Assembly: GCA_009103225.1 (NCBI GenBank)
Contig: RHPI01000008.1
Coordinates: 461,608 to 525,607 of the forward strand
Source: Chlorokybus atmophyticus
Taxonomy: Eukaryota > Streptophyta > Chlorokybophyceae > Chlorokybales > Chlorokybaceae
Length of the DNA stretch: 64,000 nt
Reading direction: 5' to 3'
Shown: piece after piece, positions 47,015-57,700 of the stretch
Numbering within the stretch: the first letter of the stretch is position 1
How the letters are laid out: each line of letters opens with the position of its first letter
Translations under genes and position numbers: made by a program
The notes under the pieces: model-generated
What the model saw: only the letters and a program-made list of their open reading frames with translations
The model's database searches: none
What the model was told of the DNA's origin: nothing

Positions 47015-47450
47015 TAGCTTACATGATCACACACAGTGTCAAAAGCACAGTCGAACAGTTGACTAGATTTGTGTGTTTGTTCATTGTGACCTCCACACTG
47101 TTGGCTCATCGTGGCCAACTACGGCAGCAAGTGCATGTTGCCACTTCCGCGTAAGACATGCCTTTCAAGACATATGAGGCATGATGTTGGCAAAACTTAT
47201 ACAACATCACTACTCACACAACCCTCCTTGAACATAAGAAATTGCACCCTTTATGTGCATTAGTTGGCAAGATAATTCCAACTTCACGATTCACACAACC
47301 CTTGTTAGACACGTGCAATTGTAACCTTTATGTGCAGCAGTTGGCAAAGTTTCTGCAACATGTTTGCGCAACTGTTGTCAAACGTTTTCCAACAAGGTGG
47401 TACCTGTTGTCTCAAGAATCAAGAATAACATGCGATGTGTCAACAACATT

Positions 47451-47489
47451 TCCGTCCACGAGTTGTCCCCCCGGATCGTGCGACACGCC
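47451..47489 (-). repeat. Right terminal inverted repeat (39 bp)
   Basis: Partner of 35782-35820, 37 of 39 identical when reverse-complemented, including a conserved run of six G after CC. Confidence 0.95.
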
Positions 47490-47493
47490 AAGG
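47490..47493. other. Right target-site duplication candidate (AAGG)
   Basis: Same four bases as at 35778-35781, directly outside the right terminal repeat. Confidence 0.65.
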
Positions 47494-49306
47494 CTGTAAC
47501 TAGTAGTCAATCTCACTACACGAGCATGCTTGACGCCAAGATTGTATGCACGCATTGCTGTCTACACCCAAACATCCGACCAAATTATCACAGTAGCTGG
47601 TAGGTAGCAGGCGCATGCCCCTACCTTTGTGCAGGTAATCTGGCACATCAATCCTAATTGCCACTGCCTACTTGCACGCACTTAGGTAGCAGCCCCCTAA
47701 ATGTAGCTAGCTAGCTGTGTGCTGCGTGTTGTGGTGTGTTATTGCCTTCATTGTTGTTGCCTTGCTGCTGGTTGACATTATTGCCTCTGGCCTCTGTGCT
47801 ATACCCTATGCCTTAGCCCGGTGGTCAAGTTAGTGAGTGGTTGTTGTGGTTGTGCATTGCATACGGTATAGCAAAGGGGCCAATACTATGATACACTAGT
47901 ATGCAACATCGTCACACCAAGCTACGTACTGTCATCCCTGCCTATTACTGCACAAGCATACTCACACGCATGCCAGCGGCCAATAGTGTAGCACACAGCA
48001 ACAAGCCAGCATAACATCGATAAACACCAAGCAACCAGCGAACTAGCTTAACATAGCTACGGGGGCTGGACCTATGTGCTCAGCAAGGCTTACAATGCCA
48101 ACCAACAAATTGAACGGAGAAGCAGCAGCAGCAGCGCAGCGCATTTACCTACACAGCACGGGGGAGACAAGCAGAGGGAGAAGGAGAGAAGTCAGCCCTT
48201 GACCTACACCAGTGTAGACAGGACCGACGTGCTCGACCAGGCCCCAGCCGCCACAGTGCGCCACTATGGTTTCTTATACCCTCCTGCTGTAAGGAGTCAC
48301 AATACGGCTGTTGGCATTGCCGGTGCCAATGTATTCGTGGCGAGCAGAGCATGTCACAGCCATATGCATACATCACACAACTCACAACAGCCAGCGAACG
48401 AGACCTAATACATGTGGGCATGTGAAGCTGTATGCTCCCCACCGTTTACACGTTGTGCGTGATTACAGCAGTTGCAATACAATGATACCAATGCCTGCAT
48501 GTATCATCAAATACATAACCTGGTCGTGTCCACATGACCGAGCGTAATCTTGATTGTAGTGGCCTGCGCTGGTACCTCATGGCTTGCATGTCAAGCAACA
48601 AGGAATGACCTCAGTCGCGAAATCGTGCATGTGGACGCAGATTTGCATGTACGAATTCCGCCTTGCATGTTTTGCACACCACATCACACAACGCAATGCA
48701 GCCGTCTCCGCAAAGCGGACATCTATGCGAGGGCTGCGTCCGCTTCTGTGGTCGGGGGGCCGATAGTTGATGGCAATATCATGGAAGAGACATACCCGAA
48801 CAACAAACATACTAAGCAACACAGCCGCGCTGCAGCTTTTTGCATGGAACTACTAGATGTTTGATTAGACAATAATGCACACTAGCTTGTAAGAACAGCA
48901 TCTGCACTGCCTGTCACACTATCAACCACGACCACCAACTGCAGCCCTTGACATACAAATCTCTAAAATAGCACAGTATGCGTCTCTATACTGCACCTGT
49001 GCAAGCTAACACGCCAACTGGAACCTTCGCTTTCAATGTGTTAGCAACTGCATGGAAAATGCCTGGTGACATGGTATAAATGAGCACTACGCTATGCATG
49101 ATACTAACCCCTTAGTCAGAATCTATGCACAGGTGATTTGTACAAGAAGGAGCCCTATCCTTCATGGTTTTATATAAGCCGCTCTCATCAGGCCGTAGAA
49201 AAGAGTCCATCACCTGATCATTGCATGTCATGTAATGTCAGTTGGCATACACATAGTTGTGTGCGCTCACCTGCGCATGCTAACCCACCAAACAGAAGCG
49301 ATCGAA
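47494..49306. other. Spacer between the transposon and the MscS-like gene
   Basis: About 1.8 kb. A plus-strand ORF at 48076-48408 (Ser-rich, then SVDRTDVLDQAPAATVRHYG) lacks a family match. Missing 3' exons of the MscS-like gene could lie here, but I could not place any in phase. Confidence 0.5.
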
Positions 49307-51382
49307 TCATAAGAGCATACCTGCTTCTTCCTTGGGTTGTGGCGTGGGCGAGTTTTTCCTTGACAGGTTATGAATGACAGCAGAAGAAAATACCGAGTTG
49401 GGAACAAACACAGGGACGTTGTCGTCCTTAATTATGCGCGTGTGATATATGCCAATGTTTTCAACAACTCCGCAAAGGGACCCGTTATTGATTTCAATCC
49501 TGTCACAAGGAATCATGACACTAATCAATCGCTGTGTTACGCAATTATGCATGTACACAAGCATGCATGGGCGTAAAGGTTTCCGCACGCGCGCACTAAA
49601 ATGCACATGCGCATCTCTGAGCACGGGTGTGACACGCAAACGCCTGCACACGCACACGCAAAAGCTGTACCTTTCGCTCTCGAGGAAAGGTCTGGTGATG
49701 AGCATCATCAGTCCGGAGACCAGGTTGGACACAACGCTCTGCGAGGCGAGGCCGATGGCCAGGCCGCCCACGCCGCCAAATGCGAGGAGGGCACGCGTCT
49801 CGACGCCGAGCAAATCCATTGCCACGAGCGTCGAAATGACATATGTGGTATATGTCCCCAGCTTCAATAGCAGCCGCCGCGTTGATTGCTGCGTTATAAA
49901 CTGCGAGTGACCGCCCAACGCCGCCTGCACATGACCACAAAACCAAGTCACGCTCTCTGTCGCTCTGCCAGTGTTGAAGCAAGTACACGTTGTGTTGATC
50001 ATCTCTCACCTTTTGCACGCGTATGCTTATCCATGCGAAGCATGCCACAGCGGCAACTTGGCAGGCTTTGACTGTGACTGCTTGCAGTTGCAATGCCTGC
50101 AAGCAAGTGCATAAGTGGCATTGTTGTTAGCACCGGCATGGCAAGCAACACAATGACTTACAACTGTTACCTCTGCTCGGTCGGCCCACGGCAACATGTG
50201 CACGACGTGCTCCCCGAGGATGTTTATGCCCTTCACCGCGCCCACGACCCACACCAACACCGAAAGCGGCACCCTCAAAGCCTCTGCCAATGCCATATGC
50301 GTATGTCAGCAGAGAAGCTCAGTTTGAACTTGCATGCAGAATGCGTTTCATCACAAAACTCGTGTCGTTCTGTGCAATCAAAGACCCAACATGCGTGCGT
50401 ACCAACAAAGTCGTCCACGCCACCGGGTTTGCCGTCCTCGAGCCTTCGAGCGATGGTGTCGAGGACGCGCTCGGTGAGAATCGCAAAGAGCCCCGCCACC
50501 ACGACCTCCAGCGCCATACTCGCCAGCGGGATAGCCCACGCCAACTCGGGGTACTGTAACTTACACTCAGTAAGTTGGTGACCGTGACGGTGATGGTGGT
50601 CGAAGATTATATGTGCGCATGCACATGTGCATATACACATGGGCATACACGCTTGCATGCGCGTGTATGCAAAGTCTTCAAGCACACGCAGATGGGTGGG
50701 TATGAATGCAAGTGTAGCAGGTGCATTGTTTTACGCGAGGCAGCCCTGTGAGGGTGGCGGTGTTGTTTTACTGTCTGTCTTGCACGTCAGTACGCCAGCT
50801 GTCACATACAACCGTGTGGTTGCACAACCAGGCTGTTTGCAACAGTCCACATGCATGTTAGAGGGTTCAATAGTGCTGCAGGGTTTTCTGACGCACAGAA
50901 CCATGGGTGACCAACATGAAGCTAAGTGTACTGCGCGGGTGCATGAACATCCCGTGCCGAACATGCACGCTCAACTTGTGAAGACTTGAACTGTTGTCTT
51001 GCTGCTGCAAGCTGCACCATCCGAACCGACAAGCACATGCAAAGCAGGGAGGACACTGCCACTGCCGGAAGCTCACCTTGCGCATGAAGTCAGCCACGGG
51101 TCTATACAAGATCCCCGGCGTGAAGCTGCCCGCAGCCGCCACCTGCGCAATGCAACCCGAGGCGGAGGCGGAGGCGGAGGCAGAAAAGGAGGGTGAGGCG
51201 ACAGGCTGCCTCCGCCGCCTGAAGGCGCTGCTGCTGTTGCTTCCGAGCCATTCCTGCCGCAGCACCAGCTTCCCACGCTCAGCAGCCGTACACGGCGGCA
51301 AGAACCGACTGCCTGAACGTGACAGACTGCATGAACCAGGCGACGGTAAGGACACCGCCGCCGCCGCCAACGACACCGCCAT
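49307..51382 (-). CDS. MscS-like mechanosensitive channel (MSL family), probable plastid form
   Basis: Forms a tension-gated channel that relieves osmotic stress; plant members sit in plastid, mitochondrial or plasma membranes. Six minus-strand exons (51382-51077, 50553-50403, 50283-50171, 50096-50010, 49924-49671 and 49499-49307) join in phase to 367 residues. The first ~95 residues are Ser/Ala/Arg-rich with no acids until late, which fits a transit peptide. Several hydrophobic helices follow (LEVVVAGLFAIL, LSVLVWVVGAVKGI, VAAVACFAWISI, TYTTYVISTLVAMDL), then the pore-lining helix LLAFGGVGGLAIGLASQSV and ISNL-like VVSNLVSGLMMLITRPF. The beta domain has IEINNGSLCGVVENIG and VPVFVPNSVFSSAVIHNLSR. 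The frame ends soon after (KEEAGMLL, TGA). Known MscS proteins continue with an alpha/beta vestibule domain, so either 3' exons are missed (a donor-like GTATGC follows GCAG at 49321) or the protein is short. Confidence 0.88.
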
Positions 51383-51968
51383 GCTGGACTACACTCCAGC
51401 CTTTTGTCGCCTTGCTGAAGTTTGCCACAAACCAAGAGATATTTTGATTCACCAGATACTGTACCAGAGATACGGTCGACTGCCCGGAGACGCGACGGCC
51501 GGTTACGGCTGGATACGCCGCTAGGAGGAGGCTAGGCTAGCGGATTACTCTCTCCTGGCCCAGAAGACGGTGCGTGACGCCGTTACGTGTGGGTGCGTAC
51601 CAGCGTGTGTTTCATCGATCACGTGATGTGACAGACTTGGTTTTAGTGGGAGTGTCCGTCAGTGAATGGAGTGAGGGGGGGAGAGCGCAAGGGTGGGGTG
51701 AAGTGGACGTCGCTGGACCTGGGAAGTCACGCTTGATGTGACATGGGTGCTTTGCTATAATGTGTGGCATGGCGGCGCTTCAGGCAGCATGCAGCAAGGA
51801 AGGGATGGTGGAGAACAAGTCAAAGCTCAAGGTGGCAGGGACTGGGTGGGATGTGTGCTCCTCTCCAGCCAGTTGTCGCTTTCGAGGCTCAAGCATAGCT
51901 GCAGCGATGCTCAAGCCTGCTCAGCAGCCAGCATAACGCTGGAGAGAAAGGCGTCAGAGCGCAGCAGC
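51383..51968. other. Divergent intergenic region between the MscS-like and TBL genes
   Basis: About 590 bp upstream of both genes. A plus-strand frame open from 51738 joins the TBL first exon but is not needed for it. Confidence 0.5.
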
Positions 51969-54310
51969 ATGGGTGCATGGCTCAAACACTCTGCCAGCAG
52001 GCGCAGGATGAGCAGCAAGATGCACCGGACAGCCACGTCCGCCTTAACGACATCATGGCTGCTGTTGCTGTGTCTCGCCACCTCCATCTCAGCCACACCA
52101 CTCTCCTCCACCCTCTCCTCCTCTCCCTCCTCCTTGTCGGCTTGCAAGGCGTTGCAAGCTACGCTAGCTGAGCCATCCGACCTTCAGTGCGATCGCGACC
52201 CCCCCGCGCCGTGCATGCTGATGGGCGCCATGCATGACAACGCGTCGGTGCACGACTACGCGCGGTGCAGAGTGACGCCTGAAGTCAGAGACTGGTGGTG
52301 AGTGTTGGGGGGTGACTCTGTCTATCACATCATATGGGTGTCGCATCGTTTAGTGTGAGACTGCTTGATGCAGTAATACGAGACCCAAGTGTCGGTGTAG
52401 CCATACTCGATCAGCATGAGTCGGTGCAGCTGCATCTGCCAAGGGTATGGCTGTGGGTGTGGGTGGGAGGGTGGGTATAAGGGTGGGAGAACTTGATTTG
52501 GATGAGGAGCCGGTGCATGCAGGGGTGGGTGCGTTGCGCTTGCTGTCTTCCATGCAGCATTAGATACTTTGTTGTGGTCGCACAGCACATGCAAGCTGCC
52601 AGAAAGTCCATGCAACCCGCTGATATCCAACATGCAATCACATGAACCTACCTACCCTCTAGACCCACGCTTGAAGTAGGCGAGTGCTGGCGGTGAGGAC
52701 GACAATGTAGGCAGCATCCGCTGCGCTCAGTGTGATTCAGTGTGTGGTGGGATGTGATGACGTGTGTGCGTGCGGTGGTGGCGTGCCGTGGGAGCACAGT
52801 GACATGATGGTGCGGTGTGTGGTAGCGAGCAACCAAGGCAGCATCATATCAATGTACATGTGCTTTTGTAGTACAGTCCTCTAAACCCATATGCCTGCGC
52901 CAAAGCACAAGATACTGCCTGTCCTTAAGTGCTCACTGTATGTGTGCACACGCGCGCGCGCATGCGTGCACGCGTGTGTGTGCGCGTGCGTGTTTTGCAC
53001 CTCATCGCTTACTACTGCACTCTGCATGGTGAGTCCCTAGGCCTGTGAGGGATTCGCATGTGACCGAGGAGGATGATGCTGTTGGAGATCGCGTGGGTGC
53101 AATGAAGCGAGTAGCTGCGCTCGTCGGAAATCACACTGTTGTATTTGTTGGCGACAGCATTTCATATCAGGTAAACATGTCGAGCAGTGAGCATGACGCA
53201 TTGAAAATATTTGCGCGTGCAATCTGCATCGTCACGGATGTGCAGAACTATTACTCGCTAATGTGCGGGCTCGCGCGTGCCGGAGACATGGCATACCCCA
53301 GCCAGCTGACAGATGCAGCTCGAAAGGCAAAGACCTTGGTTTATGAAGCTGGTGCAGCATTTGCTCAGGTGACACCTATGAGCCTTGCCTGCAAGTTCAT
53401 GGAAACGATTCTTGCATAGCTGATATATGACAGGTTTGTGTTGAACATGCAGTTGCAAGTGTCAGCACAGTATGGCACTATTTTCCTGTTTGGGCGGGAG
53501 TCAGTGTATGACAAGGAGAAGATGGCCAAGTACATGGCGCTTGCGGACGTGTTGGTTGTGAACTTTGGGCTGCACTACAACGAGAATCGTGCGAGGGAGT
53601 TCTACGATGCGGTGGCCTCCCTCAAGGAACAGCTGTTGGACTTCGTGCTCGGCGGGAACGGCACAAAGGTGGCAATAGTGAGGGAGGTGAGCGCGCAGCA
53701 CTTCCCGCACTCAGGCACTTACAACGCCTCGGACACGTCTCACCAGGCCACCGGCTGCACGTGCGAGCGCATGCGGGAAGACATAGCTTTTAACAACCAT
53801 GTCACGCGCCAGAATGAGGCCCTCAGGAGTATGGTTGCCAACATAAAAAACCCTCGCCTACAGCTGCTGCCCTTCTACAATCTCACCAATGCTGGCCACG
53901 ATATGCACGTGCAGGACTGCAGCAAAGACCGCATCGCCGACGGGGGTGGCTGCTGCGACTGTACGCACTACTGCTACACGCCAGAGTTCTGGGACTTGGT
54001 TGCCGCGGAGCTGTACAGCAAGCTTGCATCCGCACTGAGTGTTGGGAATGTCACTAGCAAAGCTGCTGAGGCACCTGCTGAGTTATCAACAAGAGGGGTA
54101 TCAACACCGGGAGCCGAGACACCTGCTGAGATGATGTCATCGTTGCCTGCTGCTCAGGCACCTGCTGAGGTATTACCACCAGCTCAGGCTCTGCTTAGGG
54201 CAGAGTCCCCGGCTGATGGTTTAAAGAAGGTTGTGGACCACTTTGAGGAGCGGCGGCGGGCTGCAAGGTCGAGGCTTTACGCTAGCGGATTCTTTCATAC
54301 CAAGTCGTAG
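51969..54310 (+). CDS. TBL/PMR5-like SGNH esterase (PC-esterase family), membrane-anchored or secreted
   Basis: Members O-acetylate (or otherwise acyl-transfer to) polysaccharides in the Golgi or act on surface glycans. Four exons (51969-52297, 53041-53170, 53246-53368 and 53453-54310) join in phase to 479 residues. An N-terminal basic segment is followed by the hydrophobic stretch SWLLLLCLATSISA, acting as a signal peptide or anchor. Block I, VVFVGDSISYQ, holds the nucleophile Ser in GDS; the following NYYSLMCGLAR also fits the family. ADVLVVNFGLHYNE matches the conserved central strand. The C-terminal catalytic block reads DCTHYCYTPEFWD, close to the plant DCxHWCxPGxxDxWN with the Asp-x-x-His pair. 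The last ~90 residues contain four imperfect (A/S)PAE/PAD-type repeats. The start Met at 51969 gives a short cytosolic basic tail; a Met at 52020 would give a simple signal peptide. The substrate is unknown. Confidence 0.85.
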
Positions 54311-54783
54311 CAGCAGAGGTGTGGAAACAGCATTGGTACCCGCAATAGAACCGTCGCGGCTCCATAAGCTTGTCCGGATAGTGTGTGCGTGTTCTGAATG
54401 TCTATCATTGCAAGACATTTGTGTGTACATCTAATCGCAAATGAACAAGTGTTGACTAGGACAATGACCTCAACACTTGGTGTATTGTACACAGATTGTA
54501 CACAGATTCACTAAGTGACAACCACACTGGCACATGAATGTCTTGCAAGAGAAAACACTGAGCTGCCGCCACTCTGCAACTGCCAGCAAGCCGTTGGTGT
54601 TGCCCATTTGCATACAACAGGGTTGTACAAGGGAACGACCACTCCTGGCAGAAAGCGGGTATCAGTCATCATTTGCGCTCAACATTGCGGCCAAGTGCCT
54701 GTGCCTTCACAATACCATACCTTGTATCGTATATCTTTAGCGTTAGTGTACTCACTGAGCTGTTTGAGAAGCCTCACAATCCT
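54311..54783. other. Convergent intergenic region
   Basis: Between the 3' ends of the TBL (plus) and VPS39 (minus) genes; no gene seen. Confidence 0.6.
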
Positions 54784-57700
54784 TCACGCTGGAGGCCCAG
54801 AAGTAATCAAGGCGGGAAGGGGTCCTTCGGACCTGTCCCTGTAGCAGACAAAGTGCACCAATGATCCGTCCGGTTGCACGGCAAACACGCTCGTCCCGAT
54901 GCGCTGCAGCACACAGAGTCATCAGCCAGTGCAACCATTCCACAGCAAGTGCGAAGAAGCACATCCAGAAGGCTGCCTAGCAGCAATGGCATTGCCGATG
55001 TTTATAAAATTAGGCTGATAAGGATTGGGAACAGCAGACTGGTAATGCTTAGTACCTTAAAACAGACGATACATGTCTTGTCTGGCTGGACAGTGACGGA
55101 GCGTCGTCGGCACTTTATCAGCGCTTCACGCACCTGCGCAGTGGCTGGCATGTTCAACATGCATCCACAATGCAAAGCGGTAACAAGAATTACCAACACT
55201 GAACCTGCAAGTTCTCGCTTCGCCTCAAACTGCGCACGACGGTACAGAACCGATGCCTTTCACTGCCTTCCTTCAACACTGACTCGATAAATGGCAACAA
55301 TACCTGCAAAGCGTTGGGGTGCAGTGACATAGCCACTAGAAACGCTTACACACAACGATGACACCAGGGATGACATTGCCTAACCTGAAGTGTTATGTTA
55401 GCGGGTAGCAGCGACAGTGCCATTGTCGCATCAATCTTGTCATGCTGCGATTGTAGCAGTGCAAATGCTTCATCAAGCATGGGGCTGTTGCCAACAGGCG
55501 CACGCTTTGTGCTGCTTTGACCGCTGCTCACTCCAAGATAAGCCTTGAGCAGCAGCAGGAAGACTTGCTTTTTGTCAGGGTCTTCTTCTTCAGATACTGT
55601 GCTGTCATTGTACACGCGCAAGCAGTACTCTTGCGCCAGTTTTGGTTTGTTCAGCTTGCGCGCATAAATGTCCAAAGCCTGTTTAAGACACATGTTGAAA
55701 CAGCTGCAGTGTAGTGTGCGTGATGCACGCCCAACTGCAGGGCTTACTTGCGAGTGCTGGCGGATTTTTTCCAGCAGCAAGCACCTTTCTTCATACAGTG
55801 TATCAGCTGGGAACTTTGTCAGCATGCGTTCGGGAATGTAGTGCCTAGACTTCTGAAGAAAAGACAAAAGGCGCTCCCTTGTCGCGCTTTGCGACGCACC
55901 AGTACCGGACTTCTGCTTTTGCTCCTTCAACACCTGTGCAAACATGCATCAGGTGTCTAAGTAGTAGACCAAACGAATACTAAGCTGCATGACCCCCCCA
56001 CAGCTCTATGAGCCATTGACGTTGTCAACAACTACGCATTAACTCTGCTTGCACCTCTTCCAGATACAACTCTGCAAGTTCATTGTGATGGTCAGGGGAA
56101 TCCGACAGCGGCTCCTCTCTCTGCACGAGCACGCTTTCCAGGTACTCCAGCCGCATCTGTGGTGCATATTTGCGCAGCTGCGGCATCACCAACTTGGGCG
56201 GGACAGCCGGCACAACTTCTGTAAAGACTTCCAGTGCTGCCGCGGGATGCTCTTGCACAAGCCATGCGCAATGATCCACGATGAACTGTGGACCCATCTC
56301 GCCCATCTGTTTCAGATAATCCGCGGTAGCGAACGAACCGACCAAGCTGGAGGACTTTCCGGGTTTATCACTCTGCTTTTGCTGGCCCAGGTCCTGCAGT
56401 AGCTTCAGAGCCTAACACACCAAGGGCAGGTAAGACTACACCACAGAAGCTACGGGGACGCACGCGCACACACATAGCACAAGCCGCGTACGCGGTACCT
56501 CATGGTGGCGGCGATTGAGTTTATACAAAGTCACCAGGTCTTTCCACCTTTCTGCCTGTCGCAGGGACTCTGCTGATATCGTCAGATCAAGCTGGTTCTC
56601 GCCTTCAACTAGGGTGGAAACAGCTTCCTATCAATTACATGTCAGTGCGCTGCTACTAGTCATAACTCAAAGCAACAAACTTGAGGGGATTATACCGGGT
56701 CAGTGGCAAGGTAGGTTTTGAGCAAGGCGGTGTCAACAAGGCATGCAAGGCTGCGGTCATCCGTGGCAGACTGCTTGTTCCGCAAGTCCTCATGGATCTC
56801 CTTAAGATAGCCACCGAGAGCCTTGAGTGCCTTGCTGAGATTTGCACCCTTCGGCTCCAAGCAATTAGGAAGCTCTTGAGAGTCAGGCTGCGACTCAGTG
56901 AGAGTTGGAAGAGGTTGCAGTGAAGGAAACAGCGAAAGGACGACTGATGCATGCTTTGCGGCCAGCATGAACTGCTGCATGGCACCAGCGTAGTCGGCTC
57001 GCTCAAACAATTGGCACTGCACATCAAGGCAATAAGTGTACGGATGAGTTGAGCAGGTGAGCACTTGCTGCAACCAGCAAACTGCATGTTGCTGTTGGTA
57101 CCGCATAGCGAGTTCGGATGGCTTCTTCTTCTTTCATACGGCTACTTTCTGGTAGAAGTTCACACAGCGCGATGGCCTCACCATAGCTGCCGGCGGCTGC
57201 AAGAGCTTCCGCCTGTACATCCACCAGTGTGAAACAACAAAAATCACACTGTGTGCACAACCGCAAGCACGGTAGGTTCACGCTGCCAACATACTATGCA
57301 CCTGTGCACTCAGCATCACGGGAGTCAGCCTGTGCACGGAGTTGGTGGCCCTGACGAGTACAGCGGCTACTGATTCGTCGCTGCATACAATGCCCTGCCA
57401 TGTCGTGCACAGATGTTAGAACCACTAGCTGGCTGCCACCGCCGTAAGTACCAATACTCCGATAAACAATTGCAAACAATTGCAAATTGGTTGGCAAATC
57501 CACCCCTTTAAGCAGTGCATGCAACCCCGCACCTTTGTATCCCGAAGAGGAATGGTCTGAACTAGCATGTATGGCGGTTGAAGAGAGCGCACCTGCAAAT
57601 AACAGCAACACAGCTTGGCCACGATGCTGATAGTCAAGCACTACATCACAGGTAGTTTGGTGACTGTCAAACACCTCCACATAGCGAGACAACAAGGCCA

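Larger units (their letters stand above)
36015..47359. repeat. Dispersed ~20-bp palindrome family (consensus GTTGGCAAAATTTTGCCAAC)
   Basis: Copies, with some degeneracy in the centre, start at 36015, 36102, 36180, 37439, 38608, 40098, 41230, 41295, 41362, 43816, 43962, 45698, 47186, 47263 and 47340, plus a partial one at 44111. The arms GTTGG(C/T) and (G/A)CCAAC are best kept. All fall outside the exons of the two transposon genes: in introns (37439, 38608, 40098, 41230-41381, 45698), upstream of the plus gene (43816, 43962, 44111), or near the element's ends. I did not find palindromic copies in the host part of the window. Three copies at 41230-41381 sit in tandem units of about 66 bp. Confidence 0.88.
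35782..47489. mobile_element. 11.7-kb terminal-inverted-repeat DNA transposon with a ParB/methyltransferase-like gene and a DDE-like gene
   Basis: Bounded by inverted repeats at 35782-35820 and 47451-47489 (39 bp, 37 identical), each starting GGCGTGTCG at the outer edge. Directly outside both ends is AAGG (35778-35781 and 47490-47493), a candidate 4-bp target-site duplication. Inside are two divergently transcribed multi-exon genes, minus 42414-36392 and plus 44219-47014 (5' end uncertain), and a set of ~20-bp palindromes confined to non-coding positions. The second gene has the look of a cut-and-paste transposase (RNase-H-like acidic motifs). The first seems to be an accessory or partner protein. 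I cannot place it in a named superfamily: the TSD length, TIR sequence and ParB/MTase cargo together do not match one I know. Two in-frame TAA codons in the first gene suggest this copy may be inactive, although both ends are well preserved. Confidence 0.88.

Noticed and set aside
36015-47359. CRISPR-like array, because of many repeated palindromes
   Set aside because: Spacing is irregular (tens of bases to kilobases), copies are degenerate, the host is eukaryotic, and there are no cas genes.
35782-47489. Retrotransposon or giant-virus fragment
   Set aside because: No reverse transcriptase, integrase, polymerase or capsid-like motif; it has inverted rather than direct terminal repeats.
48076-48408. 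110-codon plus-strand ORF between the transposon and the MscS-like gene
   Set aside because: Ser-rich start from a CAG repeat, no family similarity, no supporting splice or neighbour evidence.
52325-52641. Minus-strand ORFs in the TBL first intron (YGYTDTWVSYYCIKQ)
   Set aside because: An attractive short peptide, but it stands alone, overlaps a Pro/His simple repeat, and no flanking exon could be joined.
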